A DNA stretch of 64,000 nucleotides from Kuschelorhynchus macadamiae (GCA_030620095.1 JAUTXW010000214.1:1616001-1680000), one strand, 5' to 3'; shown: positions 12,545 through 23,490, numbered from the stretch's first letter. Translations and numbers: made by a program. The notes: generated from the letters alone by a model not told the origin.

Positions 12545-12700
12545 GAATAGGCTGCTATTTTTAAAGGTGGAATAACTATCATGTCTCTTTTATCTGAAAA
12601 TCTAACTGGAGGGATGTATTTAAATTTGTTTAAGAACACTATTTATAAATTGTAATTAGATATTATGGAAAACGACAATGGTTACATAAAATAAGATTTA
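12545..12700 (+). repeat. Second copy of the degenerate transposase-like segment
   Basis: Shares a colinear block with 9120-9300 (gctgctattttt ... atttaaatttgtttaagaac ... attagatattatgg). This shows that both derive from one repeated element. Confidence 0.5.
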
Positions 12701-13419
12701 ATAGGTTAGAAGGAAAACGCTCCCCCTTTTTACTTCCCCCGTAAAAGGAAAGTATTGTAATCCTGAAAAAATCACTCCCCGAGATTTTTTCAAATCTTCA
12801 CATTTCAGGGTCCGTAGATGACGAAAAATATGTTTTCTCAATTCCGTTGGTCTGTCTGTCTGTTCGCGAGGTAGCTAAAAAACTACTTATCCGATTAAAT
12901 CCAAATTTTGTTCAAAAATTAACGGTCATATGGGGATGACCTGGTAACATTTTGGTAGAAATTCAATATGGAGAAACAAAATGGCGGCCTAGTGTAGTGT
13001 TAAAAAATTATTATTAAAAAAACTACTCATCCAATTTATCTCAAATTTTGCAAAAATATTAAGTTATGTTGGAATCAACTGGTAAAATTTTGGAACGAAT
13101 CAAAAATATTCCAAAATGCCGGTATAATAAAATATTTAAAAACTCAGCCTGGAAAAACTACTTAATGGATTGATTTCGAATTATGTGACATAACCAATTG
13201 TAGTATAGGGCTCAATTAGTAAAACTGTGTTACTAATTCAAGATGGTGGAACAAAATTGCGATCAAATAAAATTTTTTCTTCATGTTTTAGCGTACCTAG
13301 ATGCCAAAAAACATATTTTATCAATTCCGTCAGTCCGTCTGTAGGTCTGTGTGTCAGTTCGCGACATAGCTTAAGTAAAAATCCAATACGGCGGAACAAT
13401 GTTAAGAAATGTTTGTAAG

Positions 13420-14170
13420 AGTGGTGTATTACTTGGAGTTAAGATTTTTCGCAACTTAATTGTTGCATCCTCAGGACACATGTATAGATCTTATATCCCG
13501 CATGAAACCCATATTATTAGTACTTTTACTCCATTGTTCCGCATATATTACCCAAATATTAAGTTTCTAAATTATTTTCGTTAAATAAAAATCTATTCTT
13601 AAATAGTTGACGTTTCGCAACTTTACTGCTGCATCTTCAGGGCACATATGTAGATTCTATATCCAGCATGAAACCTATATTATCAGTCTTTACCTACTAC
13701 GTTGGACCGCAGATATTTCCCAGATATTAAATTTCTAAATGGTTTTCGTTAACGATCCTCTTGTTTTTATGTTATAGTGGTGTACTATTTGGGGTTTGGA
13801 TCTAGTAAAAAAAAAACATTTTTTTTTAAATTGTCGACGTTTCTCTGCTCTATTGTTGCATCCTATTCTATTGGTTTTCGTTAACGATCTTCTTGTTGTT
13901 ATGTTAGAGTAATGTATTATTTGGGATTAGGAAATATCTGCGGACCAACGGAGTAGTTAAAAACTAATATAAGTTTCATGCAGGATAAAAAATCTGTGTC
14001 CTGAGGATGCAACAATTCATTGGCGAACCTTCGGCAATTTAAAAAAAGAGCCTTTGTTTTTTTACTGGATCCTAACTCCCAATAATACACCACTCTAACA
14101 TAATAACAAGAGGGTCGTTAATGAAAATCATTCAGAAACTTATATCTGGGATATCTGCGGACCAATGGAA
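13420..14170. repeat. Short repeats with degenerate hammerhead-like motif
   Basis: Four related segments (13,430, 13,600, 13,850, and one inverted near 14,000) carry the pair gacgtttcgc / gcatcttcaggg or variants. On the other strand these read ctgaagatgc ... gcgaaacgtc. That spacing resembles the decayed hammerhead-ribozyme cores found in repeats of Penelope-like elements. The likeness is suggestive only. Confidence 0.45.
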
Positions 14171-14965
14171 TAGGTAAAAACTGATAATAAGGGTTTTATT
14201 TTTATGGTTTTGATCAACGTAAAAAAATCTTGTTCAATTGATTTAAGATTTTGCAGAAGAATTAAATGTGAAAATAGAATGCTTATTGAATTTATTTTAA
14301 ATTATGTCTAAAAGTCAAGTGAGGCATAGGTAGAAAGGAAAGAGTAAATATATTGGTAAAGGTTTATATCACTCCAGATTTTCTTCACAACTTTTCGAGC
14401 GCTTGTTGCTTTAACGCATGTATACTTTCAAAATTTACCAAATTAACAATGCAGAAACCATGTTGACTCTTTCGCAAGCAAATTATATATTTCAATATTA
14501 CAGTGTTAAAAAATCGATTATGTTTTAGTTGCATTCCTAAGACTGTCTTAAATTTGTTTTCGAGTAGAATGCAGTTTGGGTATTTATTAATTATTGTAGG
14601 TATTGAATCTTTTTATTGACAGCTACAAATATATTTAATTTTTACTTCTCTCGTAAAGTATTGTTTTCTTGAAAAAAATCACCCTCCCAGGTTTTTTCTG
14701 ATTTTCACATTGCAGGGTCCCTAGATGCCGAAAAACATGTTTTCTCAATTCAGTTGGTCTGTCCGTCTGTCTGTTCGCCGCATAGCTGAAAACCTACTTA
14801 CCCAATTGATTTCAAATTTTGGTCAAAAATTAAGGGTCATATGGGGATGACCTGGTAATATTTTGGTAAAAATTCAATATGACGAGACAAAATGGCGGCC
14901 TAGTGAAGACATTATTAAAAAACTACTTACCCAATTTATCTCAAATTTTGCACAAAACATCAAGT

Positions 14966-16069
14966 ATTATTTTTTTACTTATTTTTCTACTTTTTATTAA
15001 CATCAGCGACAACATTGACAGTAATGTTCTGTTATTTGCCGACGATTTGAAGCTTTTTCGCGTTATAAATGATATAAATGCTTGTGTTTCCTTGCAGCAC
15101 GATATAAAATCTATTCAACGCTGGTGTGTAATGAACAAGCTACCATTAAATGCGAAAAAGTGCTTCGTGATGACATACACTAATAAAGTCCATAGTATCG
15201 ACTTTCAGTATAGCACAGATACCAACAATATTCGGCGTTGTGACACTTTCAAGGACCTTGGAATTGTATTCGATCCTAAGCTCTCTTTTGCTGACCACAT
15301 TAATGGAATTTGCAATTCTGCCTTAAGGACGCTGGGTTTTATAATTCGCAATTCCACTGGTTTCGAGAACATCTCAACACTTAAAACCTTATATTCTAGC
15401 TATGTGCTCCCGAGACTTGAATATGGTGCAATTATATGGAATCCAATTTATACTAAATATGTCAGCCAATTAGAGAGTGTCCAGAGGAAGTTTGCTAAGT
15501 TTTTAATGTTCAGGCGGGATAAAGTGTATCCTGCTAAAGGCATTAATGAGATTCTGCTGACCAAGCAATTTCAGCTGCCGTTATTAACGTGCCGTAGATC
15601 CTATCATATGGTTACATTTCTTATAAAGTTATGTATGTACTACGTTGACTGCCCAATGCTGTTGCAGCAAGTCCTCTTTCACGTTCCTGCTAGGTCCACT
15701 AGAGTATTCTCTGTCTTCCATTTGCCGACCCCATCAACCAATTTTCTCATGAAAACGCTATTATATTAGGCTATGAATATCTTGAACGGTACTTGTAATG
15801 ATACTGATTTACACTATCATACACTCGCTAAGCTTACAACACTCTTAAAGAATAGATTCTAGTGCCTTGAATGAAGACCTTTATAATTTACCTTTAATTT
15901 TATTGGTAGAAATCTATTGCTCTTTTTTCTTTTTTAGTTCAAATTACGTTAATTGTATACATATTAGCTTATCTAAGTGATATTGTTATTATTATTATAT
16001 TATGTCTACTATTTCATGCTCAATTGTCTTATAAATGTATCTGTTAGACAATAAAGATTATTATTATTA
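14966..16069 (+). mobile_element. 5'-truncated LINE inserted in the repeat field
   Basis: A LINE 3' part interrupts the repeat copy whose two halves are 14,640-14,965 and 16,070 onward; the words caagtat and tatgttggaa join as in the uninterrupted copy near 13,060. The insert begins inside the RT domain and ends with gacaataaag followed by an ATT-repeat tail, typical of CR1/jockey-group LINEs that end in short simple repeats. Confidence 0.75.
14990..15769 (+). pseudogene. LINE reverse transcriptase, C-terminal half
   Basis: The frame contains FADDLKLF (RT motif C, the catalytic FADD), then the thumb-region stretches LPLNAKKC and DLGIVFDPKLSF. These are followed by YSSYVLPRLEYGAIIWNP and LESVQRKFAKFL, characteristic of CR1/jockey-group ORF2 proteins. 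The upstream RT motifs and the endonuclease are absent because the insertion is truncated. After the stop at 15,769, a short readable tail in another frame suggests one more break. Confidence 0.8.
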
Positions 16070-17232
16070 TGTTGGAAGATGGCGGAACAAAATGGCATCC
16101 TAATAAAATTCAGCCTAAAAAACTGCTTAATGGATTGATTTCAAATTGTGTGCCATAACTAATTATCGTATAGGGATCAACTAGTAAAATTGTGTTACTA
16201 ATTCAAGATGGCTGATCAAAATAGCGGCCAAATAAAATGTTTGTGATCGTGACAAAATCACCTGCTCAGGTCTTACATCTCTTCACGTTTTAGCGTTCCT
16301 AGCTGCCAAAAAATATGTTTTATCAATTCCATCGGTCCGTCTGTCGGTCTGTCTGTGTGTCTGTCAGTTCGCGGCATAGCTTAAAAACTACTAATCCGAT
16401 TGACTTCAAATTTTGATCAAAAATTAAGGGTCATATGGGGATGATCTGGTAATTGGCAAAAATCCAATATGCCGAAACAAAATGGCGGCCTAGTAAAATG
16501 TTAAAAATATCATTATCAAAAAACTACTTAGGAATAAAATAGCGGCATAATAAAATATTAAAAATTCAGTCTGAAAAACTATTTAATAGGTTGATATCAG
16601 ATTGCGTGCCATAATTTATTGTGGCTTATGGATCAACTAGTAAAATTGTTTTACTAATTCAAGAAGATGCGAATCAAAATGGGGGCTAAATAGAATATTT
16701 GTAATCTTGAAAAAAATCACCCTTTCAGAGATAAACTGGTACAGTTGTGGTACGAACTTAAGATAGCAAAACAAAATGGCCGCCAAATAAAATTTTTAAA
16801 AAATCAACGTAAAAAATCTTTAATTGACTTTAAATTTTGTAGAAAAATTAAATTTGACATAGGGATAAACTGGTACGAATTCAGCATGACGTTACAAAAT
16901 GGCGGTATGTGTCAATGTAAAAATTTATTGAATTTATTTTATATTATTCCCAAAAGTCCAGTGTGGCACAGGTAGAAAGAAACTGGTAAATATTCGTAGG
17001 AATTCAATAATATGGAACAAAATGGCACCCAATAAAAATGTTTGAAAAGAAAGTATATATAAAATACGTAATTATATATTGGGTGACACTTCACTATTCC
17101 TAACAAATGGAAAAAAAACATAACGAGGGATATTCCGGGTAAAAGAGATTTACCGATTTTTAAACGATATTCTATTTACCCTTTTGAATCACGGACATTA
17201 TAGAACGCAATTATTAATAATTATTAAACACT

Positions 17233-17565
17233 AGCTGGCCCGGCAGATCTTGTTCTGCCTTTTCCGTTAGATGGCGTGATGAGTTTCCTGTGGTATTATA
17301 AGAATATGGGGCGCATTCACTAAATCGTTCAGAAATGTTGTTGAAGAAAAACATATTGGGTTTATAGAAAAAATACGCAATAAAACAATACAAAAAATAG
17401 TGTTGATAGGTCTCGGTAACCAGACGATAATTTTAAAAAATCATGTAAATTGGTGCAGTTCAACTCTTTCATGAACTTTCTAAAAATTCTGACTTACACC
17501 TGATTACACAAAACTTAATTGCTGTTTAGAATATTTAACCGAGTTTTAGAATTTGACAAGCTTTA
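17233..17565. repeat. Dispersed repeat with CCCGGCAGATC-type start
   Basis: The left part (ctagctggcccggcagatct then tgttctgcc) resembles a start sequence I recall from abundant arthropod repeats. The right part, 17,511-17,565, is repeated in inverted orientation at 58,198-58,252, sharing agcttgtcaa ... cggttaaatattctaaa. Type unknown. Confidence 0.45.
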
Positions 17566-18340
17566 ACACAGCTCGGGCGAATACGTCACACGTATCATCT
17601 TTGCTAGAGCTAAATCAGCAGCAAAGTGATAGCGACGGTGTTATCATTATAAAGCAGAACATGAGAATGTCGTGTTTGCGTTTTTTGCGCAAAGTTAGTT
17701 TAGATATTCGGTGTTCTAGGTAGACATAATTATTGTTGCTTTAACAAGAAAAAAATAGGCAGCCGTAATGGACGCTACGTTCTTGTTTGGAACTGGCCTT
17801 TACTTAAAATGATAAGAAAGGACCTTAAAGGAAGACGTCTGGGTCCTGCGGATGTCTCACATAGTTCAGAGTAGAGGAGTTTTTAGTTTTTTTCGTCCGT
17901 GCCTGTACCACATGCCATTGAGAATGAAATGGCTTTTTTGTGTGCGGGGATAAGAAAAGTTTCAGAAGTGACAAAAAGTGAGTATACAGGTATCAGATAC
18001 AAGGCATCAGAAACCTGATGAGAGTTAAAACAATTTAGGAGGTTAAGGAAAAAAAAATATATGGGAGCGTTTCAGATTCACGAGAGTGCATCCGACTAAA
18101 CTACTGATAAATAGTGCTGAACGCCACAAAGGAAACAAGCAAGCAGGCAATTTCCTTAAAAATATCATACAAAACGATTCTGTACGACCCTTCATTGCAG
18201 GTAGTTTCATGTGTAATTCATCGAAAACCAGGCGTTTTAGTGTATCCGCAACATTCTCCTCAAAATAGCATTTCTGTGTACCCAATTACTTATTGCATTA
18301 CCGATATTAGTATGCGCCCCTGCATACCGAACACAACCTA
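17565..18340. repeat. Dispersed repeat family, copy 2
   Basis: Colinear with 9540-10,140. The best block is 18,190-18,330, sharing attcatc.a.aaccaggcgtt, gcaacattctcctcaaaa and ttattgcattaccgatatta with copy 1. Several short open frames here are shadows. Confidence 0.6.
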
Positions 18341-18893
18341 TTTCCGACCCGCGCGAAAAGGAACATAACGCACGAAGTAAATGTTGCCTGAACATTCTCT
18401 GGGTTATATATCCAACTAATCGACTTTTATAACGCGAATAAGGGAGCAAATGGTTTCAATAAGGGCCCGTGAACTTTATGAGGTTAGGTTAGTAACCATA
18501 ACACTTTTATACGGTTGACCGTAGTTGGGTTATTATCGTTTATAAGACGGATGAGCTGTTTTCGCGTATTAACTCTAATATTCCTTAGTTTTATTCAGGA
18601 ATTTTTTATATTCTGGTGGTTTGACAATATCGTTTATTACACAGGCCAACACCCATTTTGGTGCCTGCGATTTTTTAACTGTTCCTGGGTAATTTTTGGA
18701 TGCAAAATGTAAAAAAGCTCTCAGATTTTGTCTATCAGATCTAGTTTTAAAAAAAATTGTGTATATATTTTACGTTATAACTGTTATAATATATAATATT
18801 ACTATTGCCAGTTAAAACAACAGACACATAGATCTATATGCATATCTATATGCATTTATTGCAAAAACTTAATTTACATAATTACATTAGTCA
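18341..18893. other. No gene seen
   Basis: AT-rich spacer before the interrupted gene. Nothing supported. Confidence 0.4.
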
Positions 18894-20157
18894 CTAATCA
18901 CATACAAATTTTCTTTTATACGACTTTCTAGAATGGAGTTTACTAGGGCAGTCTCGCTGAAGGCTCCAGCGGTAGCCCGCCATCATATGGCTATTCCATT
19001 GTCCTTGATAACAATCTTCCATAGCTTTAATATCCTGATGGAATTTTTCCCCCTGTTCTTCACTACAATCACCTAAGTTTTCTGGAAAACGATCTAGGTG
19101 ACTGTGGAGTTAGTGTACTTTTATACTCATGTTACAGCCGCGAATATTAAAATTTGAAAACATAGTTTCTACTAATTCTACGTAATTGTCTGCTTTATGA
19201 TTGCCAAGAAAATTTTGTACTACTTGAACAAATGAACACCAAGCGTTAGATTCAGTCTCGTTCATTGATGTGGTGAATTGTGGATCTTTAACAAGTTGCC
19301 TTATTTGAAGACCATCAAATATACCAGCTTTTAGTTTTTTCGTGCTAATGCCAGGAAATTTACGTGACAAATACCCAAAACAATTTCCATCTCGATTTAA
19401 AACCTTCACAAATAGATCCATTAGGCCCACCTTGATATGCAAGGGCGGAAGTAAGATTTTTTCTCTTGAAACCAGAGGTTCGTTGATCACGTTTTGTTTT
19501 CCTTGAATCATGACATCTCTTGAAGGCCAATTTTTGTTAACCCAGTGCTCATTTTTAGCTCTGCTGTCCCAAAGGCACGAAAAACAAGGATATTTTGTAT
19601 AACCACTCTGCTGTCCAAGGAGGAAGTTGACCATTTCTAAATCAACACAAATTGCCCACTGATGTTCTTCGTATTTAATTTTTCTCAAAACTAATGCAAT
19701 ATGAACACATGTTAAACTACATTTTGAACTGTAAATAAAAAGACGCCAATCATCTTAAGTGTATTCAGGCAAACTCATTTTTTCTAGGAGCCCTTTTATA
19801 TTGTTACAGAATACCAAGTCATTTTCCTAAGCGAAAAAAGGCAGCAGATCCTTATCTCTTTTACGATAAAATGTAATATTAGTACCTGGACAAAGTAGAT
19901 TATTTTCTTTTAATCTGGATGCAAGTAATTCAGCGGAATCCTTTGAGAGATTTTGGTCTCTTATAAGATCGTTTAGTTCTTCTTGATTGAAACACTGCGG
20001 AGTTGCTAAATCTGCTTCAAATTCGCTGTCGTTTTCTGATTGAATTCTTTGAACTTCGTCAGACGTTGATGTTTCTGTATTATCTTCTGTCAGTTCGGAT
20101 AGACTGCTGAATGATGAAACGGGTATTTCTTCCGAATGCGCTACAGGCCTTCTTGTA
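18894..20157 (-). pseudogene. Repeated insect gene family of unknown function, 3' part, split by the Polinton
   Basis: This is the C-terminal ~420 codons of a protein whose N-terminus lies at 42,996-43,321 across the Polinton. It reads RRPVAHSEEIPV, an acidic Ser/Thr-rich stretch, then CVDLEMVNFLLGQQSG, YPCFSCLWDSRAK, LLPPLHIKVGLMDLF, and finally a HLDRFPENLGD block, EQGEKFHQDIKAME and YQGQWNSHMMAGY. I recall such proteins as a high-copy, unnamed family in insects and cnidarians; its function is unknown to me. The frame is unbroken over the whole part except for in-frame stops at 19,827, 19,755 and 19,110. There is no frameshift, so decay has been light. Confidence 0.85.
20152..20157. repeat. 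Polinton target-site duplication, left copy
   Basis: CTTGTA here is identical to 42,990-42,995. Six bases is the duplication length known for Maverick/Polinton integration. Confidence 0.95.
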
Positions 20158-20583
20158 AGTAGTATAGCAGGGGCGGTCCTGCGACACCTCGATGGCATCT
20201 TGACCACCGATCGGTCCCAGGAGCTCTTCGGCTCACCTGCCTGCAAGAAGTGTTTACCTGTCACTTTTGTGCACCTGTCTTAAGCGTGACACCTGGTTTG
20301 CACAGGTAGGTGTGATTTTTGAAAAAAACTTCCAAGAAGCGAGCTTCGCCTCGCGTCATCACAAGAGCCTCGCCTCGCCGAATTCCGAGAATTGTTTTTC
20401 TGTTAATTAAAATGAATATGTTCGACGTAAGACTAGAGGTCAGGTTCGCAGATAAGAAAAGGTCGAGTACCGAGAATTGTTTTTCTGTTAATGTTCGACG
20501 TAAGACTAGAGGTCAGGTTCGCAGATAAGAAAAGGTCGAGGATGTAGATAAGGAGATGTTTGTGTAGTATTGAGATGAGCAAT
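20158..20583 (+). repeat. Left terminal inverted repeat of the Polinton
   Basis: Matches 42,564-42,989 on the opposite strand over 426 bp with four visible substitutions (two near base 25, one near base 58, one near base 380). It is less AT-rich than the interior and contains an internal 83/71-bp duplication. An imperfect extension (gataaaaaacgtatagc) reappears further in, at about 20,739 on the left and 42,497 on the right. Confidence 0.95.
20385..20540 (+). repeat. Tandem duplication inside the terminal repeat
   Basis: Units 20,385-20,467 and 20,470-20,540 both run from ccgagaattgtttttctgtt to aaaaggtcgag. The first has 12 extra bases in the middle (around aaaatgaatat). The same structure exists in the right terminal repeat. 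Confidence 0.9.
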
Positions 20584-20832
20584 GTTTGAATAAATACGTA
20601 AAATATTAGTTTTTGGAAAAATAGCGAGAATAGCTTGTTTTATTATAGATAAGGAGATCCTTGTATAGTATTGAGATGATCAATAATAATGTTGTTATAA
20701 TAAATAATATTTGTTTCGAATAATAGCTTATACCAGATGATAAAAAACGTATAGCACTTAAAGTAATTAATATATATGTAAAATACAGAGGATTTAATAG
20801 CAGTCGATCACGAACCAGACTGGTGGTAATAT

Positions 20833-21018
20833 ATGCCTGTTCCAGTCAACAGAACATGTCAAGAGTGTAAAGGGAACTCAATATCTCCAAACATCTGTGC
20901 ATTTTGCCGCTGTGAAAAAATTCACAAAGAGGTTAACGGACAAAAGAGTATTAATAAGATATACCGTTTTGTATTATTTAAAAGAAGAGTACGAAAGAAG
21001 GAGAAGGCTGCAAAATAA
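20833..21018 (+). CDS. Small Cys-rich protein of the Polinton
   Basis: A 61-residue protein with CQECKG near residue 10 and CAFCRCEK near residue 23, a pattern of paired CxxC that could bind one zinc ion. It is followed by a basic tail (KRRVRKKEKAAK). Its stop codon shares one base with the start of the next gene (TAATG at 21,016-21,020), suggesting expression from one message by reinitiation. I do not recognise a family. It could be a DNA- or RNA-binding accessory protein, but that is only a guess from composition. Confidence 0.55.
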   Translation: MPVPVNRTCQECKGNSISPNICAFCRCEKIHKEVNGQKSINKIYRFVLFKRRVRKKEKAAK

Positions 21019-21575
21019 TGAGTAAATTTGTTTTACTTTTCTATGGTATTCTTTTCAATTATTGTGTCCTAACTAATAGTCAACCAACGACGGCGACGAC
21101 GACGACAAAGAAATATTATCCAGAAGAGCGCAGTTATAATTTTGTTTTAATTAATAATAGACGATATTATATTTTGAGAAATGTTGGTTTAAGAACATTT
21201 CAAGACACTGGTTATAATGTATGGTTTCACATACATTATGATTTAATAAAACCTGATGAAAATGTAAAGCCAAACGATAAAATATTTAATTTGGCTAATC
21301 AGCAAATAGGTCTAGTGCCTCACTTAAAAGACAGTGTATCAAACTTAACATATGTTCCTGTGAATATTAATGAACCTGCAGATATATATTGTAACTGGTA
21401 TACTGCCAGATATTTTCGAAATAAAAATATTTATCTTGATTGTAAGCCTGTAGAACTAAAAGACATTTTTAGTGCAAATTCCACTGTTTACAGCACTGGT
21501 CAGACAGAATTAGGAGACATTTTTAGTGTAAATTCTACTGTTTACAGTACATGTCAAATTATATATTTATTATAA
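21018..21575 (+). CDS. Predicted secreted protein of the Polinton, unknown function
   Basis: A 185-residue protein whose first 20 residues (MSKFVLLFYGILFNYCVLT) form a good signal peptide with a likely cleavage after NSQ. Next comes a Thr-rich linker and a region rich in Tyr and Asn with possible N-glycosylation sites (NLT, NST). The C-terminus holds two near-identical tandem copies of DIF-S-x-NSTVYST-x-Q, about 15 residues each, encoded by a 48-bp DNA duplication at 21,459-21,555. It overlaps the upstream gene by one base. No family recognised. Secretion or virion-envelope location is inferred from the signal peptide only. Confidence 0.6.
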   Translation: MSKFVLLFYGILFNYCVLTNSQPTTATTTTKKYYPEERSYNFVLINNRRYYILRNVGLRTFQDTGYNVWFHIHYDLIKPDENVKPNDKIFNLANQQIGLVPHLKDSVSNLTYVPVNINEPADIYCNWYTARYFRNKNIYLDCKPVELKDIFSANSTVYSTGQTELGDIFSVNSTVYSTCQIIYLL

Positions 21576-21599
21576 TAAGACCCTGTACGTTACACAAAA

Positions 21600-21772
21600 T
21601 GGATTTTGAAAGAATACAATTTTTATGTCAAATATGTAATTGTTTAGTTGAAAAAAATATTAATAAACACTTAAAACATAGAGTAAAGTTATTAAAATTT
21701 TGTGATACTTGTTTAGTGAATTATGTATTTGGTGTAAATAGTATTAGGTCTATGATTTTAATGTCAAAATAG
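21600..21772 (+). CDS. Small zinc-binding-like protein
   Basis: Starting at the ATG at 21,600 gives a 57-residue protein with CQICN (residues 10-14) and CDTC (near 38-41) around a His/Lys-rich segment, so a Cys2-His-Cys2-type zinc site is plausible. The upstream in-frame ATG at 21,551 would overlap the previous gene and is less likely. No family recognised. Confidence 0.45.
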
Positions 21773-21924
21773 AACAGTACAAAAATATTGAAATTAAAAT
21801 GTAAAAAAACTACTATGGTTTATTTTATTTGTTTTTAGTTTTACTTAGTGGGTGTGATGTAAATTCACGTGATTTTTACTCACCAATAGAACAATAATTA
21901 AAAAAAAAGTGGTAGAGTTTTATT

Positions 21925-21957
21925 TATAAAAGAAAGTAGATTGAACTAGGCGTCAAT
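21925..21957 (+). promoter_or_regulatory. Core promoter of the DIQGF-1 gene
   Basis: TATAAA at 21,925 is followed by a TCAATA initiator at 21,953, with 30 bases from the first T of the TATA box to the initiator A. This is standard arthropod geometry. The gene starts 21 bases further on. Confidence 0.6.
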
Positions 21958-21977
21958 AGTGTCTCGTAACTCGAACT

Positions 21978-22472
21978 ATGGCAGGAGAAAATTCAATTTT
22001 GTGTCTTGATATCCAGGGATTTAATTGTACCTCTGGATTTATTCCAAAAGAACTAGCTGTGTATGATGGAACACGTTGTTCAAATTTTCTTTTCAACCCA
22101 CCATATAGCAAAAGCATGTTAAAAGGTCATGATTTAAAAACGATATCTTATCTCGAAAACTCATATCATGGTCTAATATGGGAGTCTGGTTTAGTAGACT
22201 TGAACGAAATAGCAAATGTCTTAGAACATGTGATGAAAAGATATCATGCCCCAAAAATATACGTCAAAGGAGATGAAAAGGTGAATTTTCTAAGAAAATT
22301 TATAAGTGCAGAAAAAAATTTTAAAATACCTCTGGAGAGTGAACCGAAGCTAAGCAAGTTTAAGAAAGTTCCCGAATGTCACTTTCACAAGGATCCATAT
22401 GGCACTACTTGGCATTGTGCATTATCAAACGCCAAGTTGTTATATAATTATAAATATTGTTTTTCTGTTTGA
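21978..22472 (+). CDS. DIQGF-family protein 1
   Basis: A 164-residue protein homologous to the one at 29,812. Shared marks are LDIQGF (Asp11), KELAV (residues 24-28), HGLIW (64-68), IYVKGDEK (94-101) and a C-terminal C-x-FH...HC cluster. A buried-strand Asp at the very start, a central His and an I-x-VKG-x-x-K block resemble the layout of RNase H-like/DEDD exonucleases (motif I is usually DxE). Here Gln stands where Glu would be, so catalysis is unproven. I recall similar unnamed proteins in insect genomes. Function unknown. Confidence 0.6.
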   Translation: MAGENSILCLDIQGFNCTSGFIPKELAVYDGTRCSNFLFNPPYSKSMLKGHDLKTISYLENSYHGLIWESGLVDLNEIANVLEHVMKRYHAPKIYVKGDEKVNFLRKFISAEKNFKIPLESEPKLSKFKKVPECHFHKDPYGTTWHCALSNAKLLYNYKYCFSV

Positions 22473-22673
22473 AGATAAATAAATTATTTGTAGAAAACAT
22501 GTAAATAATATATAATAAATAAAACGTACATGAAACAAAATTATTTTATTAAGTCACTCTACATTATTTTTATCTATCCAACTATTATGCTTATTACTGA
22601 AACCTAACCATTTTACAAATACTTTATTATTTTTACGTTTTAACACTTTTTCCACTAAATAAATGTCTGGATA

Positions 22674-23486
22674 TTAAACTTTTTGCAATTGAAGTTCATA
22701 GAATCCTCCTTTAATGTCTTGTTTTTCTGCATCTTGAAGTAGGTATGTCACTGGATTTGTAAGTTGAACTTTTTTTACGCTAAAAATTTCTGTTGACCAA
22801 TTTGGTTGGTATTGTTTATCAAAAACTCCTCTAAATTTGGAAATTCTTACATGGTCACCTATCTCGAATTTTGGTTTCGATGTCATTTTAATTTGATTAT
22901 AAATTGTGTTTAATAGCAGTTTTTCATGCTTTTTTGAAATTTCAGCCGGTTTTAAACCTATGGTAGTGTGTACTCGATTATTATAGGAATAAACGATTTG
23001 TTTTAATATATCAAACCACTTGTATGATCCTTGAAGACTAAATTCTTTCCACATCATTCCTTTAAGGGTTCGATTTACACGTTCAACAATAGATGCTTTT
23101 TTCTCACTGTAAACTAAATAATGTTTGACATTGTATTTTTTCATTAAAATCATCATTTCTTTTCCAGTAAATTCACCACCGGCGTCTGTACAGAGATGTA
23201 TAGGTGTCTGTTCTTTGAATACATTTTCCATCGCTTTAGATACCTCTTTGGCAGTTTTTGTTTTTAACGGATAAGCCCAAACGTATTTAGAAAAACAGTT
23301 AATTACGACGAGTATATATTTGTATCCTTTGTTTTCTTGTACGTATTCTTTCATATCAACCAAATCAGCTTGCATTAAGTCCAATAGAGATTTGATAATA
23401 ACCTTCCTCCTTTTAAAATTTACTCTTGATGGTTTATGGAGTTCTTCAACAATATCTTTTTTTACTTTGGTTACAAATTTAGACAT
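22674..23486 (-). CDS. INT: Retroviral-type integrase (Polinton integrase)
   Basis: A 270-residue DDE integrase that inserts the element into DNA and makes the 6-bp target duplication. The rve core has Asp41 (ADLVDM), Asp101 (TDAGGEF) and Glu135 (SIVERVNR), with 33 residues between the last two, the spacing I recall for Polinton integrases. A basic segment (NFKRRKVII) precedes the core and a small beta-rich domain (FEIGDHVRISKFR) follows it, as in chromatin- or DNA-binding tails. There is no HHCC zinc finger in this frame. It starts four bases after the end of the 400-residue gene upstream, so both are likely on one message. The frame is intact. Confidence 0.92.
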   Translation of the reverse strand: MSKFVTKVKKDIVEELHKPSRVNFKRRKVIIKSLLDLMQADLVDMKEYVQENKGYKYILVVINCFSKYVWAYPLKTKTAKEVSKAMENVFKEQTPIHLCTDAGGEFTGKEMMILMKKYNVKHYLVYSEKKASIVERVNRTLKGMMWKEFSLQGSYKWFDILKQIVYSYNNRVHTTIGLKPAEISKKHEKLLLNTIYNQIKMTSKPKFEIGDHVRISKFRGVFDKQYQPNWSTEIFSVKKVQLTNPVTYLLQDAEKQDIKGGFYELQLQKV

Positions 23487-23490
23487 ATTT

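Larger units (their letters stand above)
12725..17010. repeat. Field of related dispersed repeats
   Basis: At least four staggered copies of one repeat family. Diagnostic words are a tccgtctgtctg run, gcatagct..aaaactact, caaattttg.tcaaaaatta, gggtcatatggggatga and aaaatggcggcc. Copies start near 12,725, 13,270, 14,640 and 16,250, with a further part at 16,700. The third is interrupted by a LINE (14,966-16,069) and a block of another repeat type lies at 13,420-14,170. A reverse-oriented copy occurs at 46,880-47,290. No long open frame belongs to the family, so it is probably non-autonomous. The element type is not identified. Confidence 0.75.

Noticed and set aside
18086..18712. Several short frames on both strands
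   Set aside because: They lie in the dispersed repeat (copy 2) and disagree with copy 1, which has different frames.
20319..20528. Identical 69-codon frames in both Polinton terminal repeats (also 42,619-42,828)
   Set aside because: The identity follows from the inverted repeats. There is no ATG at the frame start, the internal duplication repeats the peptide, and the composition is not protein-like. Treated as non-coding.
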